A DNA stretch of 64,000 nt from an uncultured Bacteroidales bacterium. Its GTDB lineage: Bacteria; Bacteroidota; Bacteroidia; Bacteroidales; WCHB1-69. A program made the position numbers and the translations under genes. Positions within the stretch are counted from its first letter, which is position 1. Each line of letters begins with the position of its first letter. The notes beneath the pieces were generated by a model, which was not told the DNA's origin, ran no database searches, and saw only the letters and a program-made list of their open reading frames with translations. This document shows positions 51,367 to 60,021 of this stretch, piece by piece. The stretch is taken from contig CAKUVI010000003.1 in the NCBI GenBank assembly GCA_934699095.1, forward strand, positions 1-64,000, in the 5' to 3' direction.

Positions 51367-53976
51367 TTAGAAGGATATTCTGAATGAAAGCCTGATTCCG
51401 TTTTTCCCCCATCCTTTCAAGTCCTTTGCATAAGTGAGCCGCCGCACATAGTCGATTCTGAGTACTCCGAGAATGTTTTCTATTCCAGCGGTGACCTCCA
51501 TGTATGGGAGTTCACCCATCCTTCCGCATCCGTCAGGGAAAAGATACAATCCAGGAGTGTGTTCACCGGGTATGTTTTTCGCCGACAGCCCGCCATATAC
51601 ACCACTGAACGAGATTACTTCTCTGAAGTTCAGTCTGTTCCACAACGGTATTCTATTAAAAATCCACCCTTTCAGGTAATATGTGGCATACAGGCTCACA
51701 TATTTGTCCATGATGAACTCCATCGGTTTCATCATGCAGAAGGTGTTCGGGGTCAGAAACATGGAGTTATTGGCGGGCGGCACGTACAGTTTCGGGAACG
51801 GGGCGGCATCCCAAACAATTCCGGCCTGTGCCAACATGTCTATGTGACCGAATGCCGACAGCCAAAACCGTTTCTCAATGGATATGTCGGTCTTGTTGTA
51901 CCAATTCTGGCGGTCCATGGTGCCAGTGGTATGAGTCAGACTCAGCACCGGGGCGTTTTTCGACAGACGGATAAGGTTGTCTTTGCCAGACTGGTTGTTG
52001 TAAACACGCTCTCCCGGCGCCCACCGTATCTGGAGGCACCACTCGATGTTGTTGAAAGAGCTCACCCGCTCCGCCACGCCTTCTTTGTTCAACCGCCAGT
52101 ATGAGAGCGTACCCGTAGCTTCGTTGTTCTCATACAAAAGCCAAGTGTTTATACTGAAACGATTGGGCCATTCCCGCTCGTAACGCAGCTTCGTGCGACG
52201 CACATATTGTGCGTTAAGTTCTTGATCCCCAGTTGTATATGACATAAAGATGTTATCCCTATCCATATACGAATAACTCTGTCCCGGCATCTCCATGTCA
52301 TACGTTGAACTAAACGTGATGGCATTCTTCGGTGATTCGTTAATATGATATTTTTTGGGGTTGAAACTATGCGTCAATGTGAGATTATACTTGAGTTTCA
52401 AGTCTTTGCAACCAAAAGCGAGATAGCCGCTCACGAACCATCTGTCGTGAAGGTTTGCTGTTGTCATTCCCCCCAAACGCAACCTCACGCCCTCTGTAGG
52501 ATTGAAACTTACGATGTCGTAGATAGGACCAATGTCGAATTTGCTCTGCTTGCGTTGCTTGGCTGTGGATATATATCCTGTGGAGAATATTTCAGCCGTC
52601 TTTTCTAACACTTTGAACGATGGTAGCCGGCGCAATTCGGTGGCCAGACTGTCGATGAATGATTCTTTGGCTGTAAGCTGTACAGGGCGCATACGCTTCC
52701 ATTGCCACTGCTTGTATTTCCACACATCGGCGTATGCCACCTCTCCGGACGAGAACTTGTCAGACAATGAATCGGGCAAAGGAGTGCCAATCTCAAAGTC
52801 ATACCAGAATGTTTTTTGTTGCACGTATATCTTGCGGTTCTTCTTTCTTCTTGTAATGGAAAAAGCGGCAAGTATCTTTTCTGTGTCAGGCGCCCACAAG
52901 CCGTCTTCCATCTGCACAAAATTTTGTTCTATGCGCAATTGTCTGACAAAGTTCATGTTGATGTTCACAGGCACATTCATGGCATACCTTTTTAGTGCAT
53001 AGGTGCTGTCATCAATTATGTACATTCTTCCTGTGAAGCCGAAAGTTCTGCTGTTGACTGGGGCGAATGATAGTTCCACGCATCTGTCTCCATCTATCTC
53101 CACTGTGTCTGTTATGAAGTAATGGTAGTGAAGATTAGCCAATGTTGACGACAGCGGACTGACGAACTTGTTCAACATCAGCTCAATGTCATTGTCAAAA
53201 ATATTCACATTTGTGAACATGGCGTCCAGATTTGTGCCGACGCCCTCCTGATCTACCACCTCGTCAGCTCCTTGCATTCGTTTCGCAGTGATAAACTCGA
53301 CATTGCGGCGGGGCGACTTCTGGTAAAAGTGATCTGACATGGTCTCGCGCAAAGAGATTGTCAACACGGGGATAGTGTCGGGAGGCATGGTGTCGATATA
53401 CTTTTCAAGGAATTCAAACTGGCGGTTGAACTTGTTTTTCTGAAAATTCATGTCAAACCTGCCAAATGTCATGATCATTTTCTTATAACTCTTTGATTTA
53501 TAACACTCTGCGGCTTCGATGCGATGTTTGTCCTTGTTTTCTATCACTTTCTCGACCAATTCAACTGCAGGATTGCCTTTCCGAACGTATTTCGGCTTTT
53601 TCCGTTTTGAAATGACAACCTCCTGCAAAGATTGGGCTGTGGTTATTGTGATGTCGAGTTGTCTCTTTTTCCGGTTGACAATCAGGGTGTCGGGTTTGTA
53701 GAAAGAATAGCGTACAATCAGAGTGTCTGTGTTTGAGAATGGAAGTTGATAGGAACCATCAGAGTTTGTGTATGCTCCAATAGTGGTGTTCATCCACTGA
53801 AGCCTGGCCATGTATAGGGTCACCTTGTCGCCCTTCTCGTCGCGGGTGTAAACCTTCCCCGTAAGCACTTGCGCCGAAAGGTTTCCAAGAAGTGCGAACT
53901 GAAGGCTCAACCAGACTGAAAAAACAATCAGTCTGTCAACCAGTTTTCCTTCGTATAACACTCCTATCTTATTCAT
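51367..53976 (-). CDS. DUF5686 outer-membrane protein with carboxypeptidase-like regulatory domain
   Basis: The 869-aa protein has a signal segment near residues 15-36 (RLIVFSVWLSLQFALLGNLS..AQ). A carboxypeptidase-regulatory-like beta-sandwich follows (VLTGKVYTRDEKGDKVTLYM to TTAQSLQEVVISKRKKPKYV). The DUF5686 region then has AVELVEKVIENKDKHRIEAA and ENFVQMEDGLWAPDTEKILA. The C-terminal third is an outer-membrane beta-barrel ending RLSFRISF. Such proteins are common in Bacteroidota and resemble TonB-receptor relatives without a plug; the function is not established. It is a single gene. I see no clear promoter box in the 344 bases upstream. Confidence 0.88.
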   Translation of the reverse strand: MNKIGVLYEGKLVDRLIVFSVWLSLQFALLGNLSAQVLTGKVYTRDEKGDKVTLYMARLQWMNTTIGAYTNSDGSYQLPFSNTDTLIVRYSFYKPDTLIVNRKKRQLDITITTAQSLQEVVISKRKKPKYVRKGNPAVELVEKVIENKDKHRIEAAECYKSKSYKKMIMTFGRFDMNFQKNKFNRQFEFLEKYIDTMPPDTIPVLTISLRETMSDHFYQKSPRRNVEFITAKRMQGADEVVDQEGVGTNLDAMFTNVNIFDNDIELMLNKFVSPLSSTLANLHYHYFITDTVEIDGDRCVELSFAPVNSRTFGFTGRMYIIDDSTYALKRYAMNVPVNINMNFVRQLRIEQNFVQMEDGLWAPDTEKILAAFSITRRKKNRKIYVQQKTFWYDFEIGTPLPDSLSDKFSSGEVAYADVWKYKQWQWKRMRPVQLTAKESFIDSLATELRRLPSFKVLEKTAEIFSTGYISTAKQRKQSKFDIGPIYDIVSFNPTEGVRLRLGGMTTANLHDRWFVSGYLAFGCKDLKLKYNLTLTHSFNPKKYHINESPKNAITFSSTYDMEMPGQSYSYMDRDNIFMSYTTGDQELNAQYVRRTKLRYEREWPNRFSINTWLLYENNEATGTLSYWRLNKEGVAERVSSFNNIEWCLQIRWAPGERVYNNQSGKDNLIRLSKNAPVLSLTHTTGTMDRQNWYNKTDISIEKRFWLSAFGHIDMLAQAGIVWDAAPFPKLYVPPANNSMFLTPNTFCMMKPMEFIMDKYVSLYATYYLKGWIFNRIPLWNRLNFREVISFSGVYGGLSAKNIPGEHTPGLYLFPDGCGRMGELPYMEVTAGIENILGVLRIDYVRRLTYAKDLKGWGKNGIRLSFRISF

Positions 53977-54320
53977 CCAATGATACTTGTCATTAAATAC
54001 ATTGTAACGAAACTATCCGTTTTTTATTTTAGTGAACGAATCCAAACTGAAAATATAGACAACTCTTGAAGGTGATTGTTTACTCTTTTGTTGTTGTTCG
54101 ATTTCATCGGTCTTCACCAATCCAAAATGATGTCAGATACCGTAAATATGATTGATAGCTTTATGTTCTAAAGTCTTTGGTTTGAAATTTAAGCGTAGGA
54201 TGAAATGCAGGTAAGTTCAAGTACATAAAAATTCGCATTCACTTAATTGTAGGTTTTTTATCGGATAGTAATGACTTTTTTTTTATTTTTGCGATAAATT
54301 AAAACAGATATACAGATATT
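53977..54320. other. Divergent intergenic region
   Basis: These 344 bases separate two divergent genes and hold no ORF or RNA structure that I can support. The only recognisable signal is the -7 box for the alcohol dehydrogenase gene at 54284-54291. No match to the -7 consensus could be placed for the DUF5686 gene. Confidence 0.6.
54284..54291 (+). promoter_or_regulatory. -7 box for iron alcohol dehydrogenase gene
   Basis: TATTTTTG exactly matches TAnnTTTG, 29 bases upstream of ATG 54321. It is preceded by a long T-run. Confidence 0.68.
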
Positions 54321-55499
54321 ATGATTAACGATTTTATTTATGACATACCGGTCAGAATCTATTTCGGACGTGACCAGTTGAAAAATTTGGGCAATGAATT
54401 AAAAAAATATGGTAAGCGCGTATTGATGACATACGGTGGCGGGTCAATCAAGAGAATCGGTCTGTACGACCGGATAGTCAAGGAGATAGAGGGTGCGGGA
54501 TTGGAATTGTTTGAATTGTCGGGCATTGAGCCTAATCCGCGCATCGGTTCTGTGCGCAAGGGTGTCCAGATATGTAAGGAGAAGAACATTGATGTGCTAT
54601 TGGCAGTGGGCGGTGGTTCAACCATAGATGCCACCAAGATCATGGCTGCCGGTGCATGTGTTGACCATGATCCATGGGATTTTCTTGATCTGAGCATACA
54701 AGCACCTATCAACAAGGCCCTGCCGATAATCACAATACTCACTCTTTCCGCCACAGGCTCGGAGATGGACACTGCGGCTGTCATTAGCAACCCCGAAACT
54801 AACGACAAAATCGGTCGTTTGGCACCCGCAATGCTTCCCAAGGCATCGTTTCTCGACCCAAGCAACACTTTTTCTGTAAGCGCTTATCAGACAGCTTGCG
54901 GGGCCGCAGACATGCTGTCGCACATTTTTGAAGTCTATTTCAATATGGACGATGACCTCTACATGCTTGACTGCTTTATGGAGGGATTGATGAAGACTAT
55001 TATCCGTTTTGCGCCTGTGGCTATGCGCGAGCCTGAGAACTACGAGGCACGAGCCAACTTGATGTGGGCGTCATCATGGGCCATCAACGGCTTTATAAAC
55101 GGTGGCAAGAGAAAAGCCTGGAGCTGTCACCCAATGGAACACGAATTGTCGGCCATCTACGACATAACCCATGGCCTCGGACTTGCAATTCTCACACCTC
55201 GTTGGATGGAGTATTGCCTTGATGATGCCCGCGTGAATAAGTACGCCCAGTTTGGCACTAATGTGTTCGGTATTGACCCATCACTCGCCCCGATGGACAT
55301 TGCGCACATGGCCATCGACAAATTGTCGGATTTCCTGTTCAACACTCTTCAGCTGAAGCGTACTTTTCCTGAAGTAGGCATTGGCAGGGAAAACTTCGCG
55401 ACAATGGCCAGGAAGGCCGTCAACGGTGGCACCTTGCCGGGCTTCAAACCGTTGCAACAATCAGATGTGGAGAAGATTTTCGAGATGTGCATGGAATAG
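54321..55499 (+). CDS. Iron-containing alcohol dehydrogenase (YqhD/BdhA-like)
   Basis: The 392-aa cytosolic group III dehydrogenase interconverts aldehydes and alcohols with NAD(P)H. The nucleotide-binding motif is VLLAVGGGSTIDATKIMAAG, with the phosphate loop VLMTYGGGSIKRIG before it. The metal-binding C-terminal part has SCHPMEHELSAIYDITHGLG (the His ligands) and NFATMARKAVNGGTLPGFKP. It is closest in pattern to YqhD/butanol dehydrogenase. It could reduce fermentation aldehydes, including acetaldehyde from threonine aldolase (inference). The C69 dipeptidase gene follows after 60 bp. Confidence 0.95.
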   Translation: MINDFIYDIPVRIYFGRDQLKNLGNELKKYGKRVLMTYGGGSIKRIGLYDRIVKEIEGAGLELFELSGIEPNPRIGSVRKGVQICKEKNIDVLLAVGGGSTIDATKIMAAGACVDHDPWDFLDLSIQAPINKALPIITILTLSATGSEMDTAAVISNPETNDKIGRLAPAMLPKASFLDPSNTFSVSAYQTACGAADMLSHIFEVYFNMDDDLYMLDCFMEGLMKTIIRFAPVAMREPENYEARANLMWASSWAINGFINGGKRKAWSCHPMEHELSAIYDITHGLGLAILTPRWMEYCLDDARVNKYAQFGTNVFGIDPSLAPMDIAHMAIDKLSDFLFNTLQLKRTFPEVGIGRENFATMARKAVNGGTLPGFKPLQQSDVEKIFEMCME

Positions 55500-55559
55500 C
55501 ATGGCATATCTAATACACATGATGTTTTCATCCTTAAAACAGGCCCAACTAACGCAGAT

Positions 55560-57260
55560 ATGAAGAGAGCAACTATTTTCACCATATTGTTTTCGGTTTT
55601 AATATTTCCGACAATAGCCTGCACAAACCTGATTGTAGGCAAGAAAGCCTCGGTTGACGGCAGTGTGATGTGCACATATAATTGCGACGGCTTCGGCTTT
55701 TCGGGCTCGTTGTTTTACAGTCCGGCCGGCCGGCACGAAGATGGCGAGCTGATAACCATCCATGGGTGGGGCCCCTCGCACAAAGGGCGCTATGTGAAAC
55801 AGGTCGGATACACCTATAACGTTGTGGGACTCATGAACGAGCGCCAGGTCACAATTGTAGAGTCAACCTTTGACGGGCGATTGGAGATGGTCAACAATGA
55901 CGGGTTGTTAGACTATTTCAGTCTGATGCGTCTTGCGTTGCAGCGTTCGGCCACGGCGCGGGAGGCTATCCGTTGTATGGCTGAGTTGGTTGAAGAATAC
56001 GGTTACAACAGCAGTGGCGAAAGCATTACGGTATGCGATCCCAATGAGGCCTGGATCATGGAGATAATCGGCAAGGGTCCCGGCCGCACGGGTGCCGTGT
56101 GGGTGGCACTACGCATTCCCGACGACTGCATCTGCGCACACGCCAATCTGAGCAGGATACGCCACTTTCCGCTTGAGCAGAAACGTTCATTCAAGAGCAT
56201 CAGCAGCAAGAACCTGAACCACATCAACAGGCCGGAAGTTGAATGTGTTTATGCCGCCGATGTCATAACATTGGCCCGCGAACTCGGCTACTTCAGCGGC
56301 AAAGACTCCGACTTTTCGTTTCGCGACGCCTACTGCCCGATTGATTTCGAGAATGTTCGCTATGCTGATGCGCGCGTCTGGAGCTTCTTCCGCCACCATT
56401 ACAGTCATGCCGAGATGGACAAATACCTGCCATACCTCAACGGAGACTTCTCTGTTTGCGACCACCTCCCTTTGTGGATCAAGCCAGACGCACCACTCTC
56501 AATGCGCGACCTCCAGAACGACATGCGCGACCATTTTGAAGGCACTGCCTTGGATATGACTTCTGACATGACAGCCGGACCCTGGGGAATGCCTGTACGG
56601 CCGCTGCCTATGCAATTCCGCGACAAGGACAGCGTTAATTATTTTCGTGAAAGACCTATTGCCACACAACAATCGGGATTCACCATGACTTGTCAGATGC
56701 GCTCATGGCTGCCCGATGACGTCGGAGGTGTTACTTGGTTCAACTGCGACGACGCCAATATGGTTGCATACGTTCCCCTGTACTGCTCCATAACCCAAAT
56801 CCCAGACCCATTCCGCCCGGAAAACAACCCGAGAAACGAATTCTCAACCGAATCGGCCTTCTGGATGAACAACTGGGTCGCCAACATGGTTTACCCGCGC
56901 TATTCCATGATGATCGGTGACCTCAGAGACGCCCAAAAGGAACTCGAAGACTACTATTTCTCAGACCAAGACAGCGTGTTGAAAACCATAGAGAATATGA
57001 TGCCCTCCGACCGCAAAAGCTACCTTAACCGTAAAAGCATAGAATACGCAGATATGATGATGAAAAGATGGGATAGATTAGCTAAATATCTGATTGTCAA
57101 GTATAACGATCAGGTGGTTCGTCGCACTGATGAGAACGGACAATTCCTCCGTTGGGGTTACGACACGCCAGGATATGACCAGAATTTCATAGACGCTATC
57201 GGCACCTCCACAGGAGACCGCTATAAACTGAAAGAAGTCATCGAACGCAGAGAACGTTAG
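55560..57260 (+). CDS. Secreted C69-family dipeptidase (first copy)
   Basis: A 566-aa N-terminal-nucleophile hydrolase of peptidase family C69 (PepD-like), expected to cleave dipeptides. The leader MKRATIFTILFSVLIFPTIA ends at Cys21, which opens the mature enzyme (CTNLIVGKKASVDGSVMCTY) and should be the catalytic nucleophile. Further family blocks are YTYNVVGLMNERQVTIVEST, ITVCDPNEAWIMEIIGKGPG and FEGTALDMTSDMTAGPWGMP. TIAC also reads as a lipobox, but lipidation would block the nucleophile. It may be cotranscribed with the alcohol dehydrogenase. Its stop overlaps the convergent DUF4298 gene by four bases. Confidence 0.93.
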   Translation: MKRATIFTILFSVLIFPTIACTNLIVGKKASVDGSVMCTYNCDGFGFSGSLFYSPAGRHEDGELITIHGWGPSHKGRYVKQVGYTYNVVGLMNERQVTIVESTFDGRLEMVNNDGLLDYFSLMRLALQRSATAREAIRCMAELVEEYGYNSSGESITVCDPNEAWIMEIIGKGPGRTGAVWVALRIPDDCICAHANLSRIRHFPLEQKRSFKSISSKNLNHINRPEVECVYAADVITLARELGYFSGKDSDFSFRDAYCPIDFENVRYADARVWSFFRHHYSHAEMDKYLPYLNGDFSVCDHLPLWIKPDAPLSMRDLQNDMRDHFEGTALDMTSDMTAGPWGMPVRPLPMQFRDKDSVNYFRERPIATQQSGFTMTCQMRSWLPDDVGGVTWFNCDDANMVAYVPLYCSITQIPDPFRPENNPRNEFSTESAFWMNNWVANMVYPRYSMMIGDLRDAQKELEDYYFSDQDSVLKTIENMMPSDRKSYLNRKSIEYADMMMKRWDRLAKYLIVKYNDQVVRRTDENGQFLRWGYDTPGYDQNFIDAIGTSTGDRYKLKEVIERRER

Positions 57261-57562
57261 TCGTAACTGCCACTCGATTGCCGACAATCATTATCACTCT
57301 CTCTTTGACTGATTTCATACATCTGACGGAGAAGTTCCTTGTGTTTCTCTAACTGGTTAAAGATGCCGTCTTCGCTAAGAACACCCCGCTTCAAGTCTTT
57401 TGGCAGAAGTCCTGCTTCATCGGGAATATGATCCTGCCGCCATTCCTTACTGTTGAGATACAACTCCAGTTGAGCTATGTCGTCATACACAGCTTCATAC
57501 ATGTTCAGCGATGATTCAAGGTTGTTAAATGCATGTGTAACACGGTTAAGTTTACTTTCCAT
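57257..57562 (-). CDS. DUF4298 protein
   Basis: The 101-aa cytosolic helical protein has the DUF4298 pattern: an N-terminal coiled coil (RVTHAFNNLESSLNMYEAVY), then YLNSKEWRQDHIPDEAGLLP and KDLKRGVLSEDGIFNQLEKH. The family is widespread in gut bacteria and has no established function. It is transcribed against both flanking C69 dipeptidase genes, and its stop overlaps the first by four bases. Confidence 0.88.
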   Translation of the reverse strand: MESKLNRVTHAFNNLESSLNMYEAVYDDIAQLELYLNSKEWRQDHIPDEAGLLPKDLKRGVLSEDGIFNQLEKHKELLRQMYEISQRESDNDCRQSSGSYD

Positions 57563-57642
57563 CTGACTGATGCAGTTGACAAGTGCTGATAATTATTCGA
57601 CCACCTTCGACAAAAATCATTGTTTTTTTTGATTTAAAAATG

Positions 57643-57650
57643 TAATTTTG
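57643..57650 (+). promoter_or_regulatory. -7 box for second C69 dipeptidase gene
   Basis: TAATTTTG exactly matches TAnnTTTG, 37 bases upstream of ATG 57688. Confidence 0.7.
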
Positions 57651-57687
57651 CGACTTCAAAAAAGATAGTCACAATAATCTATAAAAT

Positions 57688-59430
57688 ATGAGAAAAAATT
57701 TCGCATTATTAATGATTTGCTGTTTGTTAGCAATAGGCAATGCTTTTGCCTGCACAAACTTCATTGTAACCAAAGGTGCCAGCAAAGACGGGTCTTGTTT
57801 CCTGACTTATGCTGCCGACTCTCACCAACTTTATGGAGAACTTTACTATCGTCCGGCTCAAAATTACCCTGCCGGCACGATGCTGGATGTGATTGAATGG
57901 GACACGGGCAAAAAGTTAGGACAGATACCGCAAGTATCACACACATACTCAGTTGTAGGCAACATGAACGAGCATCAGCTTGCCATTGGTGAGACAACAT
58001 ACGGAGGTATAGAAATCCTGATGCACGGTCAGGGAATGATTGACTACGGTTCTCTGATTTACATCACTCTGCAACGCGCAAAGAACGCCCGCGAGGCCAT
58101 AAAAGTCATGTCAGAGCTTCTGGACGCCTATGGTTATGCAAGCGAAGGCGAATCGTTTTCAATAGTTGACCCTAACGAAGCCTGGGTCATGGACCTCATC
58201 GGCAAGGGCGAGAAGATGGTTGACGCCAAGGGCAAGGTTGTGAAAGGCTGGAGCAACGGTGCTGTTTGGGTAGCCCGCCGCATCCCTGACGGATACATCT
58301 CCGGTCATGCCAACCAGTCGCGCATTACCACTTTCCCGCTACGCGACGGCAAAAAGTCTATCACTAACAAGGAACTCGACAAGATTTTTCTTCCGGGAAT
58401 CGAAACTGTATATTCATACGATGTGATCTCTTTCGCAAAGTTGAAAGGATTGTATCCAAAAGACGCTCTGGATGCCCAATTCAGTTTCTGCGACACCTAC
58501 AACCCGATCACATTCGACGGTGCACGTTTCTGCGATGCCCGCGTTTGGGCTTTCTTCAACCACTGCAACCGCGCAGAAGTCGCCAAATATGAAGACTACG
58601 CCCGCGGTGATAACCTTAAAAACCGTTTCCCATTGTGGATAAAACCGGCAAACAAGAACCAGATCGACGCACAATTCATGATGCAGATGATGCGTGACCA
58701 CTACGAAGGCACCTCCATGGATATGACCAAGGACCTCGGCGCAGGCCCATACGCATGCCCTTATCGCTGGAGACCGATGACTTGGAGTGTTGACGGCAAA
58801 GATTACATCCATGAACGCGCCACAGCCACTCAACAGACAGGCTTCATATTCGTTGCACAATGCAGAAACTGGCTCCCTGACATGTTCGGCGGCATTTTCT
58901 GGTTCGGCGTTGACGACGCAGGCTCAAACTGCTTCGTGCCTATGTTCTGCGGCATAACTGAAATCCCCCACGAATACGAAGAAGGCAACGGCTCAATGGT
59001 TGAATATTCCGCAACTTCCGCTTTCTGGACCTTCACAAAAGTAAGTAATTTTGTTTACACCCGCTACTGTGACATGATCAAGCACGTTAATGAAAGACAG
59101 GCCAAATGGGAGGGCAAGTTCGTAAAGGAAATCAACGATATGTCTTCAGAAATGAAAGATCTTTGCTCCACCAATCCAGATGCCGCCAGAAGAAAACTCA
59201 ACGCCTACTCAAAGCGCGCCGCACAAGATGTATGCAAGGAATGGAACAACCTCTTTGAATACCTCCTTGTAAAATATCATGACGGCAATGTCAAGAAAGA
59301 GGAAAACGGCAAGTTCAAGACCAATGGCACCGAGAAACCACAGGTTGTTTCACCCGACCAGCCCAAGTGGCCCGACAATTGGTACAGGATGATTGTCAAG
59401 GATTGCGGAAATAATATCGAGGCTAAATAA
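57688..59430 (+). CDS. Secreted C69-family dipeptidase (second copy)
   Basis: A 580-aa C69 dipeptidase paralogous to the upstream copy. The leader MRKNFALLMICCLLAIGNAF is followed by A and the nucleophile Cys22 (CTNFIVTKGASKDGSCFLTY). Shared blocks are THTYSVVGNMNEHQLAIGET, SFSIVDPNEAWVMDLIGKGE, YEGTSMDMTKDLGAGPYACP and ATQQTGFIFVAQCRNWLPDM. It has an extra short C-terminal tail (VSPDQPKWPDNWYRMIVKDC). It has its own promoter and terminator, unlike the first copy. Both are expected to work outside the cytoplasm on peptides released by other proteases. Confidence 0.94.
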   Translation: MRKNFALLMICCLLAIGNAFACTNFIVTKGASKDGSCFLTYAADSHQLYGELYYRPAQNYPAGTMLDVIEWDTGKKLGQIPQVSHTYSVVGNMNEHQLAIGETTYGGIEILMHGQGMIDYGSLIYITLQRAKNAREAIKVMSELLDAYGYASEGESFSIVDPNEAWVMDLIGKGEKMVDAKGKVVKGWSNGAVWVARRIPDGYISGHANQSRITTFPLRDGKKSITNKELDKIFLPGIETVYSYDVISFAKLKGLYPKDALDAQFSFCDTYNPITFDGARFCDARVWAFFNHCNRAEVAKYEDYARGDNLKNRFPLWIKPANKNQIDAQFMMQMMRDHYEGTSMDMTKDLGAGPYACPYRWRPMTWSVDGKDYIHERATATQQTGFIFVAQCRNWLPDMFGGIFWFGVDDAGSNCFVPMFCGITEIPHEYEEGNGSMVEYSATSAFWTFTKVSNFVYTRYCDMIKHVNERQAKWEGKFVKEINDMSSEMKDLCSTNPDAARRKLNAYSKRAAQDVCKEWNNLFEYLLVKYHDGNVKKEENGKFKTNGTEKPQVVSPDQPKWPDNWYRMIVKDCGNNIEAK

Positions 59431-59441
59431 AAAAAAGATTG

Positions 59442-59471
59442 AAAGGCAGCACTTACAAAGCTGCCTTTTTT
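59442..59471 (+). terminator. Intrinsic terminator after second dipeptidase gene
   Basis: The stem AAAGGCAGC (59442-59450) pairs with GCTGCCTTT (59460-59468), followed by a T-run to 59471. The purE promoter box begins 2 bases later. Confidence 0.9.
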
Positions 59472-59472
59472 G

Positions 59473-59480
59473 TACCTTTG
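59473..59480 (+). promoter_or_regulatory. -7 box for purE
   Basis: TACCTTTG exactly matches TAnnTTTG, 28 bases upstream of ATG 59509. It shows that in-frame codons from 59470 to 59508 are not part of purE. Confidence 0.7.
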
Positions 59481-59508
59481 CATTTCAATAATTTTAATAC
59501 AGAGAAGT

Positions 59509-60015
59509 ATGAAAGCTATAGTGAGCATAATCATGGGCAGCACGTCGGACCTTCCGGTGATGGAGGCTGCATGCAAATTTTTAGACAGTCAGGAGATACC
59601 TTTTGAAGTTTTGGCTTTGTCGGCACACCGCACCCCTGACGAGGTGGCCGAATATGCCAAGAACGCCCATTTGCGCGGTGTGAAAGTGATAATCGCCGGA
59701 GCGGGCATGGCAGCGCACCTCCCGGGTGTGATCGCAGCCATGACACCACTGCCAGTCATAGGCGTTCCTATCAGATCCTCATTCGACGGATTGGATGCCA
59801 CACTTGCGATGCTTCAGATGCCTCCCGGAATACCCGTCGCCACCGTCGCTGTGAACGGCGCCCAAAATGCCGCCATCCTCGCGCTTCAGATGCTCGCCGT
59901 AAACGATCCGGCAATGCTCGGAAAAGTGGTTGCCTTCAAACAAGGACTTAAACAGAAAATTGTAAAGGCCAATGCCGACCTCGCTGAAGTGTCATTCAAA
60001 TTTAAAACCAACTGA
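59509..60015 (+). CDS. purE: N5-carboxyaminoimidazole ribonucleotide mutase (PurE class I)
   Basis: The 168-aa purine biosynthesis enzyme converts N5-CAIR to CAIR. Motifs are IIMGSTSDLPVMEAACKFLD, EVLALSAHRTPDEVAEYAKN and IIAGAGMAAHLPGVIAAMTP, with VPIRSSFDGLDATLAMLQMP and PPGIPVATVAVNGAQNAAIL. The length is right for class I. The chosen start gives MKAIVSIIMGSTSD; a longer frame would run through the terminator and promoter. The helicase-nuclease gene starts 6 bp later, so they share a transcript. Confidence 0.97.
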   Translation: MKAIVSIIMGSTSDLPVMEAACKFLDSQEIPFEVLALSAHRTPDEVAEYAKNAHLRGVKVIIAGAGMAAHLPGVIAAMTPLPVIGVPIRSSFDGLDATLAMLQMPPGIPVATVAVNGAQNAAILALQMLAVNDPAMLGKVVAFKQGLKQKIVKANADLAEVSFKFKTN

Positions 60016-60021
60016 TAGACG

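Noticed and set aside
55678..55781. First C69 dipeptidase as a lipoprotein (TIAC lipobox)
   Set aside because: The Cys after the leader is the expected N-terminal nucleophile; lipidation would inactivate it, and the paralogue has the same Cys without a good lipobox.
59470..59508. N-terminal extension of PurE
   Set aside because: These codons run through the preceding terminator's T-run and the -7 box; the 168-aa form matches class I PurE.
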